Origin: Whalleya microplaca
Lineage: Eukaryota; Ascomycota; Sordariomycetes; Xylariales; Xylariaceae
Assembly (NCBI GenBank): GCA_022497155.1
Contig: MU385711.1
Coordinates: 1,264,673 to 1,328,672 of the forward strand
Reading direction: 5' to 3'
Length of the DNA: 64,000 nt
The notes beneath the pieces are model-generated. The model was given only the letters and a program-made list of their open reading frames with translations, made no database searches and was not told where the DNA came from. Shown one piece after another: positions 25,269 through 37,038 of the stretch. Position 1 is the stretch's first letter, and every line of letters starts with the position of its first letter. The translations under genes were made by a program, and so were the position numbers.

Positions 25269-25466
25269 CTAAAAAATCTGAGTAATATCTGAGCTATTTT
25301 TCTTTCTTGGTTTCTTTCCAAATGCAATAATCTTGCCATTCATCTCGTTCTTGTAAACGCCAAGCTCAATAAACCTCCCCGTCTCGGTTACAGATGTCAG
25401 TGTCAATTGTGATCCAGGTGGGGGTCTTCCCATGCACCGACTCTTGATATGCCGTGCTTGTGCCAT
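25269..25466 (-). CDS. 65-residue basic ORF in gene desert, hypothetical
   Basis: ATG to TAG, 65 residues. The middle, LTLTSVTETGRFIELGVYKN, reads like a beta-rich domain; the end is strongly basic (FGKKPRKKN). No family recognised and no neighbouring exon could be joined. Could be a small gene, a relic or chance. Confidence 0.25.
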   Translation of the reverse strand: MAQARHIKSRCMGRPPPGSQLTLTSVTETGRFIELGVYKNEMNGKIIAFGKKPRKKNSSDITQIF

Positions 25467-26644
25467 GGCACATTGCGGCTGTACAGGAGGACCGAGCTTC
25501 GGTACTTCGAGGCCTTACTAGATAAGGTTTATGCCGTTCGCCCATTCTATGTAGTATACGCAGGGCTACATTATCACGTAATCAAGCAGGCATTCATTCA
25601 GGATGATGAGACATACTAGTGCGCCGGAAGGTGGAATGTTTGTGGTTCCATGAAGAATGGAGTTGGTGAAGCGCAGTCTGCTCAATAGCTAATCCTTATT
25701 AGACTATCACTCCTACCCATTATATTCAAATTTTGGTTGAGAATAAGGCCAGACAAGGGGATGCATGGTCTTTGAGGAGGCTAGACCCAATGCTTGTTCA
25801 ACAAACAGCTGGTAACTTACAGCCAATCAGAATGGTCAGAGTTCGAAGTGCGGGTTCCTTATAGTAACAGGGATTGCTATTAGCTTGCATAGAAGCGCGA
25901 ATTTGCCGGAATTTACTCCGAGGTATTCCATACAGATCTCTTGACGTTGCCGAGGGCCGGGCTTCTGAGCCCAATACAATCTAGACGTAACTCTTACAAT
26001 GTGCTACAGTACCGTACTATATGTCTAGTCTCTAGGCTGGTCGTTAGATGTTCATTATCTTCACTTCTCTCCACTGGGGCGATTGCGGACTGTTAGTGGG
26101 CAGACGGGCATATCTCGGGTGATCGATGATAGAATAGATAGTCACTCGGTCGTCAATAGGAGTAAGTGCAAAATGGGAAACAATTACAGTCCATGACGAC
26201 CCCCAAATAGTTGCAGGTACAGGCAACGGTGAGGCCAATGCTAGCCTTCTGTGTGGATATTGCCAAGACTCATACACATGAAGGACCACCATCTCCTTGC
26301 GTCACGCAGTAGACGGAGTAGGATACCATAAAAGATGTGGAGTCGTTACCCCAGATATCCTATGGCTCGAATTACATAGTACACGAGACCCTATGTTAAT
26401 ATGTTGGTGGCAATTTAATCGTGGACTAGCGATCATTATAGGGCGTAATATTTGACCTAATAAGGAATACAAAGCAAGGAACACTGCGCTGTAAGGCTGT
26501 GATATATTAGAAACAAGACCCATTAGACAAGACCCGTTGTGCACATAAATTAAGGTTTTGGAGATAATACAGTTAAGATTTGTCATGTAGGTTATAGTAT
26601 GCCAATGTGTTTACTATTATTACATGCAACTCGATATCGAGGAG

Positions 26645-27277
26645 TTAGGACGTGCTCGCTCGTCGAAGATGTCCAGTGACTCTCCAAAAAGTTACCATGC
26701 CGGTCTTTTTCAAATCACGCTCGTAACTCATCTGCCCATTGGCCATATAAAACCCAACTAAACCTGTCCTGTAGTAAGGGTGTTGAAAACTCCATGACCC
26801 CAATGGTATGATACCCTGATAGCCGATAATGTGTCCTGTGTATCCTAGACCAGTTTGCCACTGTCTATCCGTGAGCCCAAATCCAAAACGCCGAGATGAC
26901 CTAAGAGTCTTCCTTTTCCATGTTGACCAAACCTCCCAACCAAGGACAATGCCGTATGATTTTTCATCTGCTTGCCAGTTTTCCAAGTTTCAGATATGTT
27001 GTACATAGTCTTCGTTCACATAGATTGCGCCAGTAGTGTGAGTTACTAGTAACACCCTTCTGTATCCCACCGGCTCAGTGTAACTCGTAAACTCGTGTTG
27101 TGTAACCCTCGGAAATTCGTTGTCGCATAAATAACTTGTCGTCTCTTTACCACGCCATGTAACGTAGACTAGAATAGTAGATCGATCTACTGAAAGTAGT
27201 TTGATGCGTTGATTTGGTTGAGGCATAATATGACCTTCGTCGCAATAAACATTTCCTCTGTTGACCGAATCAACCAT
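26645..27277 (-). pseudogene. Trp/Tyr-rich ORF broken by one in-frame TGA
   Basis: From ATG at 27277 one frame runs to 26645, interrupted only by TGA at 26992-26990. Without that stop the product would be 210 residues. Texture is coding-like and aromatic-rich: STILVYVTWRGKE and VTHTTGAIYVNED before the stop; VLGWEVWSTWKRK, GLTDRQWQTGLGYTGHIIGY and LGSWSFQHPYYRTGLVGFYM after it. The stop sits where a Trp (TGG) is a natural reading, again a G-to-A change. No intron with correct phase removes the stop. No domain recognised and no signal peptide visible. It lies 115 bp downstream of the bZIP gene on the same strand. Confidence 0.5.
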
Positions 27278-27391
27278 GATAATACGGTTTGGAACAACTC
27301 TCGTTGTACCCTCCTAAGAGTGCGCCGCTATGACACGAGACCTGCGTGTTCAGAGTGGGCATTTCTAAGCCAGACGCACTCTCGGGCCACG

Positions 27392-28283
27392 CTATAGTGT
27401 TGCCGAGGACCCGTGGTAATACATGGGGTACATGCTCCACGGCGGGTGGTGATAAGTTGGAGCGATGGGTACCATATTGATTTGTGGATGTCCAAACTCT
27501 AGAGATGGCTGATTAGGACTCAGCCCTGGTCGCGAAGCCTCAAAGTGGAACTTACCAGGCTTCACCTCATCAAAGCCTAGGTCGCTGTTGACACATGAAG
27601 TGGCAGGTGAGTGCATAGTCGGGGGCATGCTAGATCTCTCAAGAACTCCGGAGGGTGCGCTAGTTGGCAAATAGTTGTTGCCAAATTCCTCGGGAGCACC
27701 GGTCGATGAAGGGCTTGAGCCAGTGGAAGGCACGGAACATGAATGCCAAGACTCTGCGGAATCAGGTATGTTGGTATAACTGATATCCTGCGTTAAGGGG
27801 TAGTCTGGGTTTGACTGCCCAAATGTATTTACTCGAGAGCTGGAGGCATTGTTGTATGCTGCGTGAAGGTCAATATCTGGTGGCAGATTCAGCAGTGAAA
27901 TCAAACTACATACCTGGCTGATATGGGCTGTTAGAACTAGTGTCGCGCAATCCCATACATTCCTTCAATCGGCGGAGTTCATCCTCGAGAGCCTTGTTTC
28001 TGCGGAGCAAGTCTTGCACGGTTTGATCTCGGTTCTGTCGAATTCGGAGCTCTTCAATCTCTCTTTCAAGGTTTTCAATGTGCTCCTTTGTTCGCGCTCG
28101 AATAGCTCTTTGCGCCTCTCGGTCGTTGGCGCGTTTTCGCGCAAGTTGTGATGGAGTAAGTGTAGACACACTCCTAGTACCTAAGTTCACTGAGTCAACA
28201 ACCTGACTGTGGTGGTGGATAAAGACCTCGAGTCTACCTTTCCGTTTCCCCGTTTTTATGGACTCAGAAGCGGATCTGTTCAT
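27392..28283 (-). CDS. bZIP transcription factor
   Basis: Nuclear DNA-binding regulator. Exons 28283-27914 and 27858-27392 join in frame (CAGCCAG|GTATGT .. CACGCAG|CATAC), giving 278 residues. The basic region is about residues 46-66, with the N-x-x-A-Q-x-x-x-R core in RANDREAQRAIRARTKE, and is followed by a leucine-zipper helix to about residue 108 (LEREIEELRIRQ, LLRRNKALEDELRRLKE). The C-terminal half is Ser/Pro-rich, with ILE/LPP and aromatic patches (HHPPWSMYPMYYHG), likely an activation region. The target is unknown. The neighbouring aromatic-rich ORF and the deserts on either side suggest an accessory locus. Confidence 0.88.
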
Positions 28284-30357
28284 ATTGTTGTTGGTAGAAC
28301 TTGGAGTTCAAAATGCTGACGATGTCGTAGGTGCTATGCCCAATAAATGGTGAACTGAGCCTAATAGCTACCTGGTAGATGAGTGGTTCTTGGTGATGAG
28401 TGTGGAAAAGTTGGTGTCTGGAAGCTCGAAATAGCCAGGGGTCTTTTTGGCGGGATGAGGGGATAATATATAATTGTGCAGATAAATAGCTACTGGGCTG
28501 ACGCTACAACCTGCCGGTAGCTGGAAACTGGGTGGTTGCATGCAACCAGGCATTTGGTAACAGCATGGTCTATTAGCAAGTCGACCCACCGCGATCTAGA
28601 AGGCGGCCTTAGGGGAGATCAAGGGGGCTCCCTGCTATCGCCAGTAAGTGAGTGCACAGACATGCTGCTAAGAGTCTGAATATCTTATTAGTCTTTTTCC
28701 TTCTGAGAGCAATTGGCATCATCACTATTAGAATGAGTACGGGGGAGTATTGATATGGCGCTAATGTAGTTAGACCGAAGCTATATCTAGTTGACTTCTG
28801 TGATCATTGTGTGGTATTTGATACTATCTAGTATGCTGTTATCGCGCTACACCATCAGGTAGTTGAGTTATAGAGTACATTAGGTAAAGATGATACATCA
28901 ATAATTAGTAGCGTCGAGGCCTCTATCGTTGGTCTGTCCATGGTCTGTCTAGGTCTTAGTTGTTGTTGTCAAATGCAAGGTTGAGATGTCTAATAGACTT
29001 TCCGCTACTATGGTCGATGTAGCAACTTATTCAGACTGACGCACGTCCAACGTGACATCAAATACGGTGTGCAACTAGTAAACTAGTCTGCAAAGTAAAC
29101 CAGTCTAAGCTTAGGCGCTAACGTCTTGCCTTAGGTATACTATCCGTTTTGCGGCGTCACAGAATCTAGAGGAGATGTACATGCAGATCCCACTTTACCG
29201 CGTTTCGGGAGATTATAACCTGGCCTCTCTGCTAAAACACTTTTCACAGCAACAACCTTAGTCCATCAGCGATACTAGAAGTAACTGTGTGGTCATGAAT
29301 TTCCTAATGTGTGAGCTAACAGTTGACTACCTATGAGTGATGAGATAGATGGCATCTAAAGGAAGGAAAATTAAGGGGAAAGTCGCAAGCAAGGCTAGAG
29401 TGATTGAAGAACTAGGAAGAGCCCAAACAATATGACATTAAGGCATTGTAAGCAGATATATATAAAAAGCATAATGTTGCCTCAGGTCTTAAGATTAGTG
29501 GTGCGCTTAATTATAATGATGAGCTGGACCTTGCGACAGGGAGATTCATCACAGGATCAAAGAGACAAAAAATCCAGAAAAACATGAATAATGCTCACAA
29601 ATATGATGATGGGTAGTAAAGAACGCCCACACGAACACGAATACTAACGTCGCTCGTCATAAATACGCTCTTATATGCCCATCAAGAAACTTGCCGTCCA
29701 AATACTTTTGAGATTCCCAGGTACTTTTCCAGTGTTTCCGGCAAATCCTGAGCTTGGATCAAGTTCTCCTTGGCCTAGTAATAATGAAGATTTCTCTCCT
29801 CATTACTACGAGGGAATCCGGTTATGCATCTTTGCGTCTGCGCTGTTGCATCCGTTGTGAACCAGTCTCCCAGCCGTTGAAGGAGAAGAGCCCAAGTGAT
29901 GTCGTGATCGCCACATTTTGCTGCAGGGTCGAAGTTTGTTGATCGGCTCAGAGCTGAATATGTAGCAATGCGACGCAAGATATCTAGTACTTGCAGTACC
30001 AGTAAATCTGAGAAACGATAGCCTCAATTCCACTTGCCACTTACCTTAAGGTAGTTTGGCCGTGTGGCTGGCGACTATGACGCGGCCATTTTATATCGAC
30101 TGCTATGCTACATACGAGGCTAGAACCCGACTGCACAGTGTCTTTTAGGAAATAATACATGATGTCTACCTTCAGTGAGCCAGATGTTCAGTTAATGACG
30201 GCTGAACGACTGAATAGAATATCCACTTATTTGACTTTGTACTAGTTCAGCCGTGGTGCTTCATCCGGCTGTGAGATTGAATTAGGGAATGGGGCTGTCG
30301 TCCCCTGCGAACAGAGGTAACAGAATGGACTAGGAGACTAATTAGTGGTAAGAGGGG
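28284..30357. other. Intergenic, 2.1 kb
   Basis: Upstream region of the bZIP gene, then sequence without coding texture. Around 29340-29610 an A-rich stretch with many AAG/GAA codon-like triplets could be a decayed element, but no motif confirms it. Confidence 0.45.
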
Positions 30358-31794
30358 TCATGAGATCTCATTCGCCTCTTCCACTGCCTCCACCAACTCT
30401 TCCATACTTCCTACTTCCGTAGGCCCAGATTCACCAGATGGGGGCAGGGCCCAGCTGGGTAGAGGACTGATGTAGCTCCAACCACCTCCGGCATCTTCGT
30501 ACCGTAGACTATGCAACCACAGCGAGAGTTCTTGTAATCCAGGATCTGTGTATAGTGGTGTGTCGCAGACTTCGCACAGCTCACCGGACATTTTCTCAGC
30601 CTTTTTCTTGTAGTATTCGTCCACCATTTCGTCGTGGTACGCAACAGCGTCTGCAACCTCTTCCTTCCCCATCCGACTGAGACGAGTAATGATGTCCTCG
30701 TCTGTATTTTTAAGAGCATCGGGGTCATCGTACCCAAGGTTAGCTCCCCACACTCGTTGGTTAGCATATATAGGATCATTTTGAATGGGGTGCCCTAGAT
30801 GTTGGAGGTGAACTCGGATTTGGTGAGTCCTACCCGTTACAGGAAGGCATCGAACAATCGAATAGCCCTCTTTACGTCGCCACGGCCGGCTCTTTTCCTC
30901 CGCGCCGTTCTGCGCCGTGCCGGGATGCCCTTCCTCTGCCTGCTGCGATTTTCGCGGAGGATAATAGGCAAGTTTCTTGAAAACCGTCCGGGCTGATTTG
31001 CCGTTTGCCCGCACGCGGTTTAATCCAAGCTTGGGAGAAATCTGAAGTAGAGGTTGATTGCAGACCACTTCTCCATCAGGAAAATTACCAATGACTCTAG
31101 CCATGTATTCTTTTCGTACGGATCGTTGTTTGATTTGAAGACTTAGACGTTCTGCTGCCTTGGGGTGCTTTGCAACAAACATGATGCCGCTGGTCAACCT
31201 ATCGAGCCTATTACAAGGATAGGCTATCCATTGCGGCCCCCTCTCGGCCTTCATGATCTCAACAACCGAGTTAAAATTGTACCTGCCGGCAGGATGGACT
31301 GGTATGCCAGAAGGCTTATTTATCACTATCATATCGTCATCTTCGTGAAGGATTCCTATGGGGTCTGCTGTTACGGGTGGTTCGTGTCGATGTATAGTAT
31401 GCGAAACCAACTCTCCGTTCTTAAGTATATGGTTCGGTGACGTGGGTTTACCATCAATGCAGATCTGGCCCGTCTCCATGGCATTCTTATAGTATTCTAA
31501 AGGGCGGTCCCGAAACTCGCTCTCAAAAACGTCTATCAGCTTTCTTCCTCTCCATCGTTCTTTGCACCAAGTTTTATATGTATAGTTGTAAGGAGCAACC
31601 CGTCGCAGACTATTCTCCAAGTAGTACGGCTGTGGCCAAGCATCACTACATGGAGAATTCAGCGAGGGCGCATCCTCTTCCACTTTGTTTTCGGGAGTTT
31701 CTGGCTCTGCGATAGACAGTTTGTCAACTTCGGGCATAGCGACTGCGGCAGGAGGGAGCATCGAAGAACCCGATGATTCTTCGATTCGACTCAT
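30358..31794 (-). CDS. RluA-family tRNA pseudouridine synthase (Pus9/Rib2-like)
   Basis: Isomerises a uridine in RNA to pseudouridine; the closest remembered relatives are yeast Pus8/Rib2 and Pus9, which act at position 32 of cytoplasmic and mitochondrial tRNAs. Single exon, 478 residues, start ATG at 31794. An S4-like region (about 94-140, MENTGQICIDG-type turn) precedes the catalytic core. Core motifs: DDMIVINKPSGIPVHPAGRY, the catalytic loop NRLDRLTSG with Asp198, and PVTGRTHQIRVHLQHLGHPI near residue 330. Asn replaces the common His before RLD. A C-terminal extension with CEVCDTPLYTDP is typical of fungal members. There is no deaminase domain, unlike S. cerevisiae Rib2. The gene is intact. 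Confidence 0.92.
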   Translation of the reverse strand: MSRIEESSGSSMLPPAAVAMPEVDKLSIAEPETPENKVEEDAPSLNSPCSDAWPQPYYLENSLRRVAPYNYTYKTWCKERWRGRKLIDVFESEFRDRPLEYYKNAMETGQICIDGKPTSPNHILKNGELVSHTIHRHEPPVTADPIGILHEDDDMIVINKPSGIPVHPAGRYNFNSVVEIMKAERGPQWIAYPCNRLDRLTSGIMFVAKHPKAAERLSLQIKQRSVRKEYMARVIGNFPDGEVVCNQPLLQISPKLGLNRVRANGKSARTVFKKLAYYPPRKSQQAEEGHPGTAQNGAEEKSRPWRRKEGYSIVRCLPVTGRTHQIRVHLQHLGHPIQNDPIYANQRVWGANLGYDDPDALKNTDEDIITRLSRMGKEEVADAVAYHDEMVDEYYKKKAEKMSGELCEVCDTPLYTDPGLQELSLWLHSLRYEDAGGGWSYISPLPSWALPPSGESGPTEVGSMEELVEAVEEANEIS

Positions 31795-32338
31795 GATAGG
31801 CCAAGGGAGTTTTGCTACTCTGTAGCCAAAGTGCTGATGCTTGATTAAGCCACCTCTGTTGTCGCCTCATATACTGTGTTCGGCTCATATAGATTGCAGT
31901 TTAAAGGCCCACGGAATCCCGAGAAGGTGGAAGCACCTTTGTGTACTTGCCTCTGATCTGAAAACAATTTCGGTCGGACTACGAATTGAGGATTACGGTT
32001 TACGATGGTACATTTTCTGGTTGGTGGAGGCGATTGGGAAAATTTAGCGGTGAATATGGGCAGAATATTATGTCATCGGCTGCTTATATCATCGACTACT
32101 TATGTCATCAGACGCCGGTCAAACCAGCCTGCCGACATTCCGGAATGTACAGCCTAACCTTCAGAACTACCTAGGTAGCTTCCAAGTTCTCACCTCACTA
32201 ACACAACCAATAGTTCAGACTCCACACTCAGACTTCTCTACTTACTTACGCGTCCAACATCATATGTTGTAAGGAGCTCACATTAATTCCGCTAATTGAG
32301 AATTACGTGCTTTATTTGGCCCGAATACATTCCAGGCC
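31795..32338. promoter_or_regulatory. Shared divergent promoter region
   Basis: 544 bp separate the starts of the pseudouridine synthase (-) and the thioesterase (+). No gene inside. Co-regulation is possible but not shown. Confidence 0.55.
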
Positions 32339-32926
32339 ATGGCGTCAAATAAGCAATTGAAGAGTAGGAGCCGGAAGGACTACCCTTTTCTGCTCGAATA
32401 CCGGACGCGATGGTGAGCCGTCTCGTCACAAACATCCACCGAATAAAACAGGTAACTTACTTACTTTAGGAATGATAATGATATGTATGATCATATGAAT
32501 AACTCTGTTTATAACTTCCTGTTTGTGAACCCAGGCGCTCTGTGAGGTAGATCACTGCCTAACCGTTATTTCTTGACCAGATTCGACTCTGTGATTAATT
32601 CTTACCTCATGGAGCACTGCGGGCTTCATCCCCCTACCTCGGCACAGCATCCCTTGATGGCACATACACATTGTGATCACTTTTCTGCTATCTCCTACCC
32701 CAAAGTTGCCGAGCTTTGCTTGCGAGTGAACAAGCTCGGTAAATCCAGCGTAGTCTATGAGGTCGCATTATTTGAGAAGCATGTCGAGCCAGTCAAAGCC
32801 GTCGGAGAATTTGTTCATGTCTTCGTAGATCGCGCTACTCAGCAACCAAACGTCAATGGAATGAATACCCAGTTACGACAAGGACTTGAGAAGCTACTTG
32901 TGGGGGACAGTTCCAGCAAACTATAA
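32339..32926 (+). CDS. Hotdog-fold acyl-CoA thioesterase (4HBT type)
   Basis: Hydrolyses an acyl-CoA thioester; substrate not predictable. Exons 32339-32412, 32470-32520 and 32581-32926 join in frame to give 156 residues. Marks: RTRWNDNDMYDHMNNSVYN (residues 22-40), the 4HBT D..HMNN signature, then the beta sheet VAELCLRVNKLGKSSVVYEV, ALFEKHVEPVKAVGEFVHVF, and a C-terminal LRQGLEKLLV helix. Length is normal. Exon 2 uses a GTTTGT donor. It converges with the oxidoreductase gene, with 44 bp between stops. Confidence 0.9.
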
Positions 32927-32970
32927 TATTGACGACTAAGAATTTCTCACTTCCAAGTCAATGACAGCTA

Positions 32971-34179
32971 CTATACGAAATGTTGGTACTGCAGTCTCTG
33001 TCGGGCTCCGTCCTCATCCCCACTGGTCAACATCTTCTCCATCAACTCGAGATCTCTGAGCGCTAGCTCTGGAGTCTGATCTGGATTGGGGACTCCAGAC
33101 AGTATCGATTCAGCCCAGGCTTGGGCCTCCTCTTTGACACCAGTGGTCCTCTCGAATACCTTCTCCTCTGTCACGGCTTCTGGTCCAACCCCTCGGACTG
33201 TGACTACTTTAGATCCTTCCGCCTTGACATAACCCTGTTCGCATGCAACATGGAATTCGAAGGCCTGCATCGTCGTCCCCGCAGAGTGGATGTAAGAACC
33301 GAACACGCCAGACTTGGTCTTTAACACCGCATTAATCGTATCAACGGGAGGCAGGTGGCTCGATACCAGGGATGTCTGCGCTATTAGGCTCTCAACAGAA
33401 TATTCACTACCTAACAGCTTCCTCAAGCCAGCCGTATAGTGCACACCGCCGTCGAGGAGAAAGCCGCCTTGATACTCTGGTTTGGTGCGCCATGAAGTGT
33501 TGTAGTACTTATTGCTGGTCTCCATCATTGAGTTCAGCCTTACCACAAAGCCGGTCACTTTACCTAGCTTCCGGATCTCTTCAGCACCATAGGCCCAGCC
33601 CTTGTTAAAGCGGAAGTTCTCCGCGATAGCTAGTGTTGCCTTGGTCTCGACCGAGACCTTCTTGTAGTATTCGACCAGCTTTACAGCAGTGACAACGTCT
33701 TTTGCGATTGGCTTTTCGGCCAGAACGTGCTTGCCGGCCGCCAATGCTTTCTCGATATAGTAGGGCTGGTCAGTGATTGGTAAGGCCAGGATCACTCCGA
33801 CTATGTCGTCGCGCTTGAGGATGTCGTCGTAAGACTTTCCTTTCCCAGCATCAGTCGAGTATAGCTCCACCGAGGCGCCATCATCGCTGCTAATGAGCTT
33901 AGCGGCTTCTTGAGCAGACTTTAGGGATCGAGACCAGATCGCCTTAATGGAGATTTGGGGAGAGGCCCGGGCAGCGGGCTGTTTAGATGTTAGCCAGTGG
34001 GTCTCGCCAAAGATTCTAGACTTAGCCCTTCAAGACCACACTTCTTTGAATCTCAAATTGCGCTGGCTTCTTTACTAGGCGCTTGATGTGAAAAAACAGA
34101 CGGCTCCGAGAATACTCACTATGTGCTGCTCCTTAACGAAGATACCGCTGCCAATGATAGCGATTCCTACGGATCCCAT
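32971..34179 (-). CDS. Gfo/Idh/MocA-family NAD(P)-dependent oxidoreductase
   Basis: Soluble dehydrogenase, probably on a sugar or related polyol. Exons 34179-34120 and 33978-32971 join in frame (CACATA|GTGAGT .. AAACAG|CCCGC), giving 355 residues. The Rossmann start is VGIAIIGSGIF, with ALPITDQPYYIEKALAAGKH and the EKP motif in VLAEKPIAKD (about residue 108). The family C-terminal sheet includes GGFLLDGGVHYTAGLRKL, with the conserved D-G-G-x-H. The length matches the family. A start ATG at 34179 inside MGSVGIAI is chosen because upstream in-frame codons do not fit the fold. Confidence 0.9.
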
Positions 34180-34734
34180 GATTAGAGTAGGTTTCAGATT
34201 TGGGCGGAATAGAGCAGACGTCGACGACGGAAATAAGTTTCGTATTTGACCAGAATAGGACCAGAGCCTCAATTTATATTATACTTTGTATGGGGTTGGA
34301 TCTGAGGCGGAACTGTTAAGATGTCTCCGCATCGTCGGAGCTTCCTATCATCGGCAGATGTACATGCGTACCTGTGCTGTCTTAGTCAGAGCCCCTCTTC
34401 GGCCCATATTATGTATCACAACATCTCACCCAAATGTCACCTTGAGTACAGTCTCATGTAAATTTTAACCTTTTTAAGTATATACCTATCGCAATGTTTA
34501 AACTCGAGATACAAATGAATTTATAGCGACATACATAATGAGTAGTACACTGATATAACATCATATATTAAATTTCAAAATGATATCAATTAAGCTTGGG
34601 CATGAGATGCTGTGCTATTCTCATTGTGCAATGTACATGTCCTCCAACCGTCGCAGCCAAGTGTATCCATGTATACAAGACAAGCCAATCAAACACATTT
34701 CTCACTATTAAGCCATTCATATTCGATCTACCTA

Positions 34735-34938
34735 TCAATCAATTGCATCGCATATCTTAAGACGTTCCTGCTCTAGCCGCCCACCCGTGACGGGCGTGAC
34801 GGGCGGGACGTTACCAGGTGACACCAACGGGGTCGTAAGCATACAAAAGGGAGGCCATACATTACCGCCTGAGCCGCGCCGTACGATCACGAGCGCCTCG
34901 GTCGCGGCCAGGAGAAGAAAGCCAACTACCAGCCACAT
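34735..34938 (-). CDS. 67-residue membrane-anchor-like ORF, hypothetical
   Basis: ATG at 34938. It starts MWLVVGFLLLAATEALVIV, a clear hydrophobic helix with GC-ending codons, followed by RRGSGG and Pro/Val-rich sequence. A GTAATG donor-like site follows the glycines, so the coding part may be only an exon of about 27 residues. No partner exon found. Confidence 0.25.
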   Translation of the reverse strand: MWLVVGFLLLAATEALVIVRRGSGGNVWPPFCMLTTPLVSPGNVPPVTPVTGGRLEQERLKICDAID

Positions 34939-35104
34939 CCAGGACAGCCAAAGTCACTGAAAGACCCCAGCGTCAGTGGCCCCCTGCCGCGTTCACCATC
35001 CCGACAGAAGCGCTGGGTCAGTTTGACATTATGTACGGCCACAGTGCAATGCGCTAGTGCCAGGAGAGGTGCGCTTCACTCAGAGCGTAATGTGCCTCGC
35101 GTAC

Positions 35105-35160
35105 CACCGCGTGCCCGGGCTCGAACCGGGCAGCGGAATTTTCCCTCTGCCTCAAGGCCT
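35105..35160 (-). repeat. tRNA T-arm-like (B-box) remnant, possible SINE piece
   Basis: On the minus strand CCCGGTTCGAGCCCGGG forms a perfect T stem and loop, followed by CACGCGG where an acceptor 3' half would lie. No matching 5' acceptor half, D arm or anticodon arm is found upstream. It may be a decayed tRNA or a tRNA-derived short element. Confidence 0.35.
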
Positions 35161-36756
35161 TAGTAGGGATATGAACCTAACCGAGTCGAGGGACCTGGGA
35201 TATACGTAAGAGACGCTTCGCCGTAGCTAGGCAATCTAATTCGTCGTTCCCGCGGTTTCGGTCCGCTTCCGGGGATGCGTCCTGGTAGTTGGGGTCGGGC
35301 ACGTTTTCTTCGCAGGTGCTGTACCCAAGGCCGCCCTGCGTCATAGTACTCAGCTTCGTTCGTCGGAATTGGAAGGTCTGTCAGAGGAAAGTGGATGGTT
35401 GTTGGGAGAAAAGGGGGTTTGTCGGAAGAAAGGGGAGGGGGGGAGGGGGGGGCGGGGTGGCTTGTCGGAAGATAGGAGAGGGATATTGAAAGATAGGAGA
35501 GGTTTGTCGGAATAATGGGGTTGTAGGTTTGGAAGGGAGACCTTATTATTAAGTAACGCAGAGTTGAAATCTTGACCTGAATCCTCACCTGAATCTTAGC
35601 TATACTCACTTGTCGGCTAATTGAAATGGAATATTGGGACAAGGATGTATACTCTTCTTACGTAGAACAAGTATTGTTGGTAGGATAAGGGAGACATATG
35701 AGAAGAGGGTGGTGAACTATCAAAATGAGGTGAAGATGTGGGAAGTGTATGTAGGGAACCAAAAGTCGTGTTGGACTAGGGAGAAGGATGATATAATATG
35801 GCCTGAGTGAACTTACAGTGACTTAGAATAGTTATTAGGAGCTTGTCCTGGACACCTTACTGGGAGTAGCGACTAATAATCGTCAGCATAATCAAGAATA
35901 GATACACGAAATACGTTGGGTATAGATAGGTGGAACCTCATACACGCATGATAATTGTAGAAGGGTGCGAAAGAATAGATAGGAAGAACGAGGAAATATG
36001 AATGAAGATGTTGAAATGAAGAAATTGAAGAAGGTGGGTAGGAGAATATGTTGTTGTGAGTGGTGAAGTTGGTTGCTGAGAAAAGGAGCAAGGGGCAAAG
36101 GGATACAAACTTTGGAAAAGGCAAATGGGAAGCTACATGAGACATACAGTGTTTATTTACATCTGAAATGAACACGTCATCTGTGTGAAGGTGATGTTGG
36201 CTCGTAAGTTGACAACATCTCCTTGATATATGCCAACTGAGATGATGCTCCTGTGAGACGCGACTATGTTTCGTCGAAGATGAGTTGACGAGATGGAAAA
36301 GGAATAATTAGGCTTACCTCTAAAGAGTATTGATAATTCAGCGACACGGTTCTCTTGAAGTGATTGTTGAAAGTAATGGAGGGTGTATACACACAGAATG
36401 GAGATTAATATTCGTCTCGTTGTTAGTGGTAAGGAAGCCGCATGGAATGATGGGAGTTTGAATGGAGACTTAGGTTAGAAGATACCTTAATAGCTTTGGA
36501 GTTTCTGAGGAGGAGAATATCATGGGTAACTAGAAAGAGAGTAATGATGTTAAACCCCACAAGGGAAGGTGGTTATTGGTAGCTGGGTTGAATTTGGTGC
36601 AATGTTTACTACGTTATATCACATGGGCACTTGAGCAGAACGCAACACCAGATACTTTGAGTACATCTAACAACAAACTATTTTTAAAGGATACCAGGTT
36701 TCTAGAGTAATACCTAAGACACCTATGCTTAGAGAATATCAAGCAATGACTCCTGA

Positions 36757-37038
36757 TTACCCTGATAACATAGTCAAATATGTCCTCAGCATATACCTCA
36801 TTCGAGAAGGATCACATGATCTACCTTTTCTCAAGCAATGTATCTGTGTCATGTGAACACCACTGTCGAACATAGACACTCGTACTACTACTTGTTTCTC
36901 TTGATTCTCCCAGGGATCCATAATCAGATATACAGGTATTACGCGTAAAATTTGACGCTCGACTCCTCCTCGAAGAGTCGACTCCTGCCCTCTCCTAGTT
37001 GGCCACGTATAAGTCCTTCCCTTCGTTATCCTGAGCAT
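36757..37038 (-). pseudogene. Coding-like ORF fragment, 93 codons, unrecognised
   Basis: ATG at 37038. The central part, QILRVIPVYLIMDPWENQEK then VVVRVSMFDSGVHMTQIHC, reads as an alternating beta pattern with real coding texture. The ends look non-coding. It may be the remains of a small secreted or intracellular protein; no family recognised. Confidence 0.3.

Larger units (their letters stand above)
17588..26644. other. Gene desert, 9 kb, with transposon relics
   Basis: No intact gene was found on either strand; open stretches are short and have no coding texture except a 65-codon ORF at 25269-25466. Supported pieces are a copia-type LTR candidate (19481-19687), two similar promoter-like blocks (about 19940-20110), and a hairpin around TATAAA at 19572-19603. 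The stretch 20560-20620 reads LAFMGLQHSE in one plus frame, weakly like the LYGLQQS segment of copia reverse transcriptase. Confidence 0.5.

Noticed and set aside
26044..26586. Two adjoining minus-strand open frames
   Set aside because: One reads somewhat protein-like (TVIVSHFALTPIDDRVTI), but no start, join or motif could be supported.
35160..35642. 160-codon minus-strand open frame rich in Ser/Pro/Tyr
   Set aside because: A product of the G-rich and TAGG-type low-complexity DNA on the other strand.
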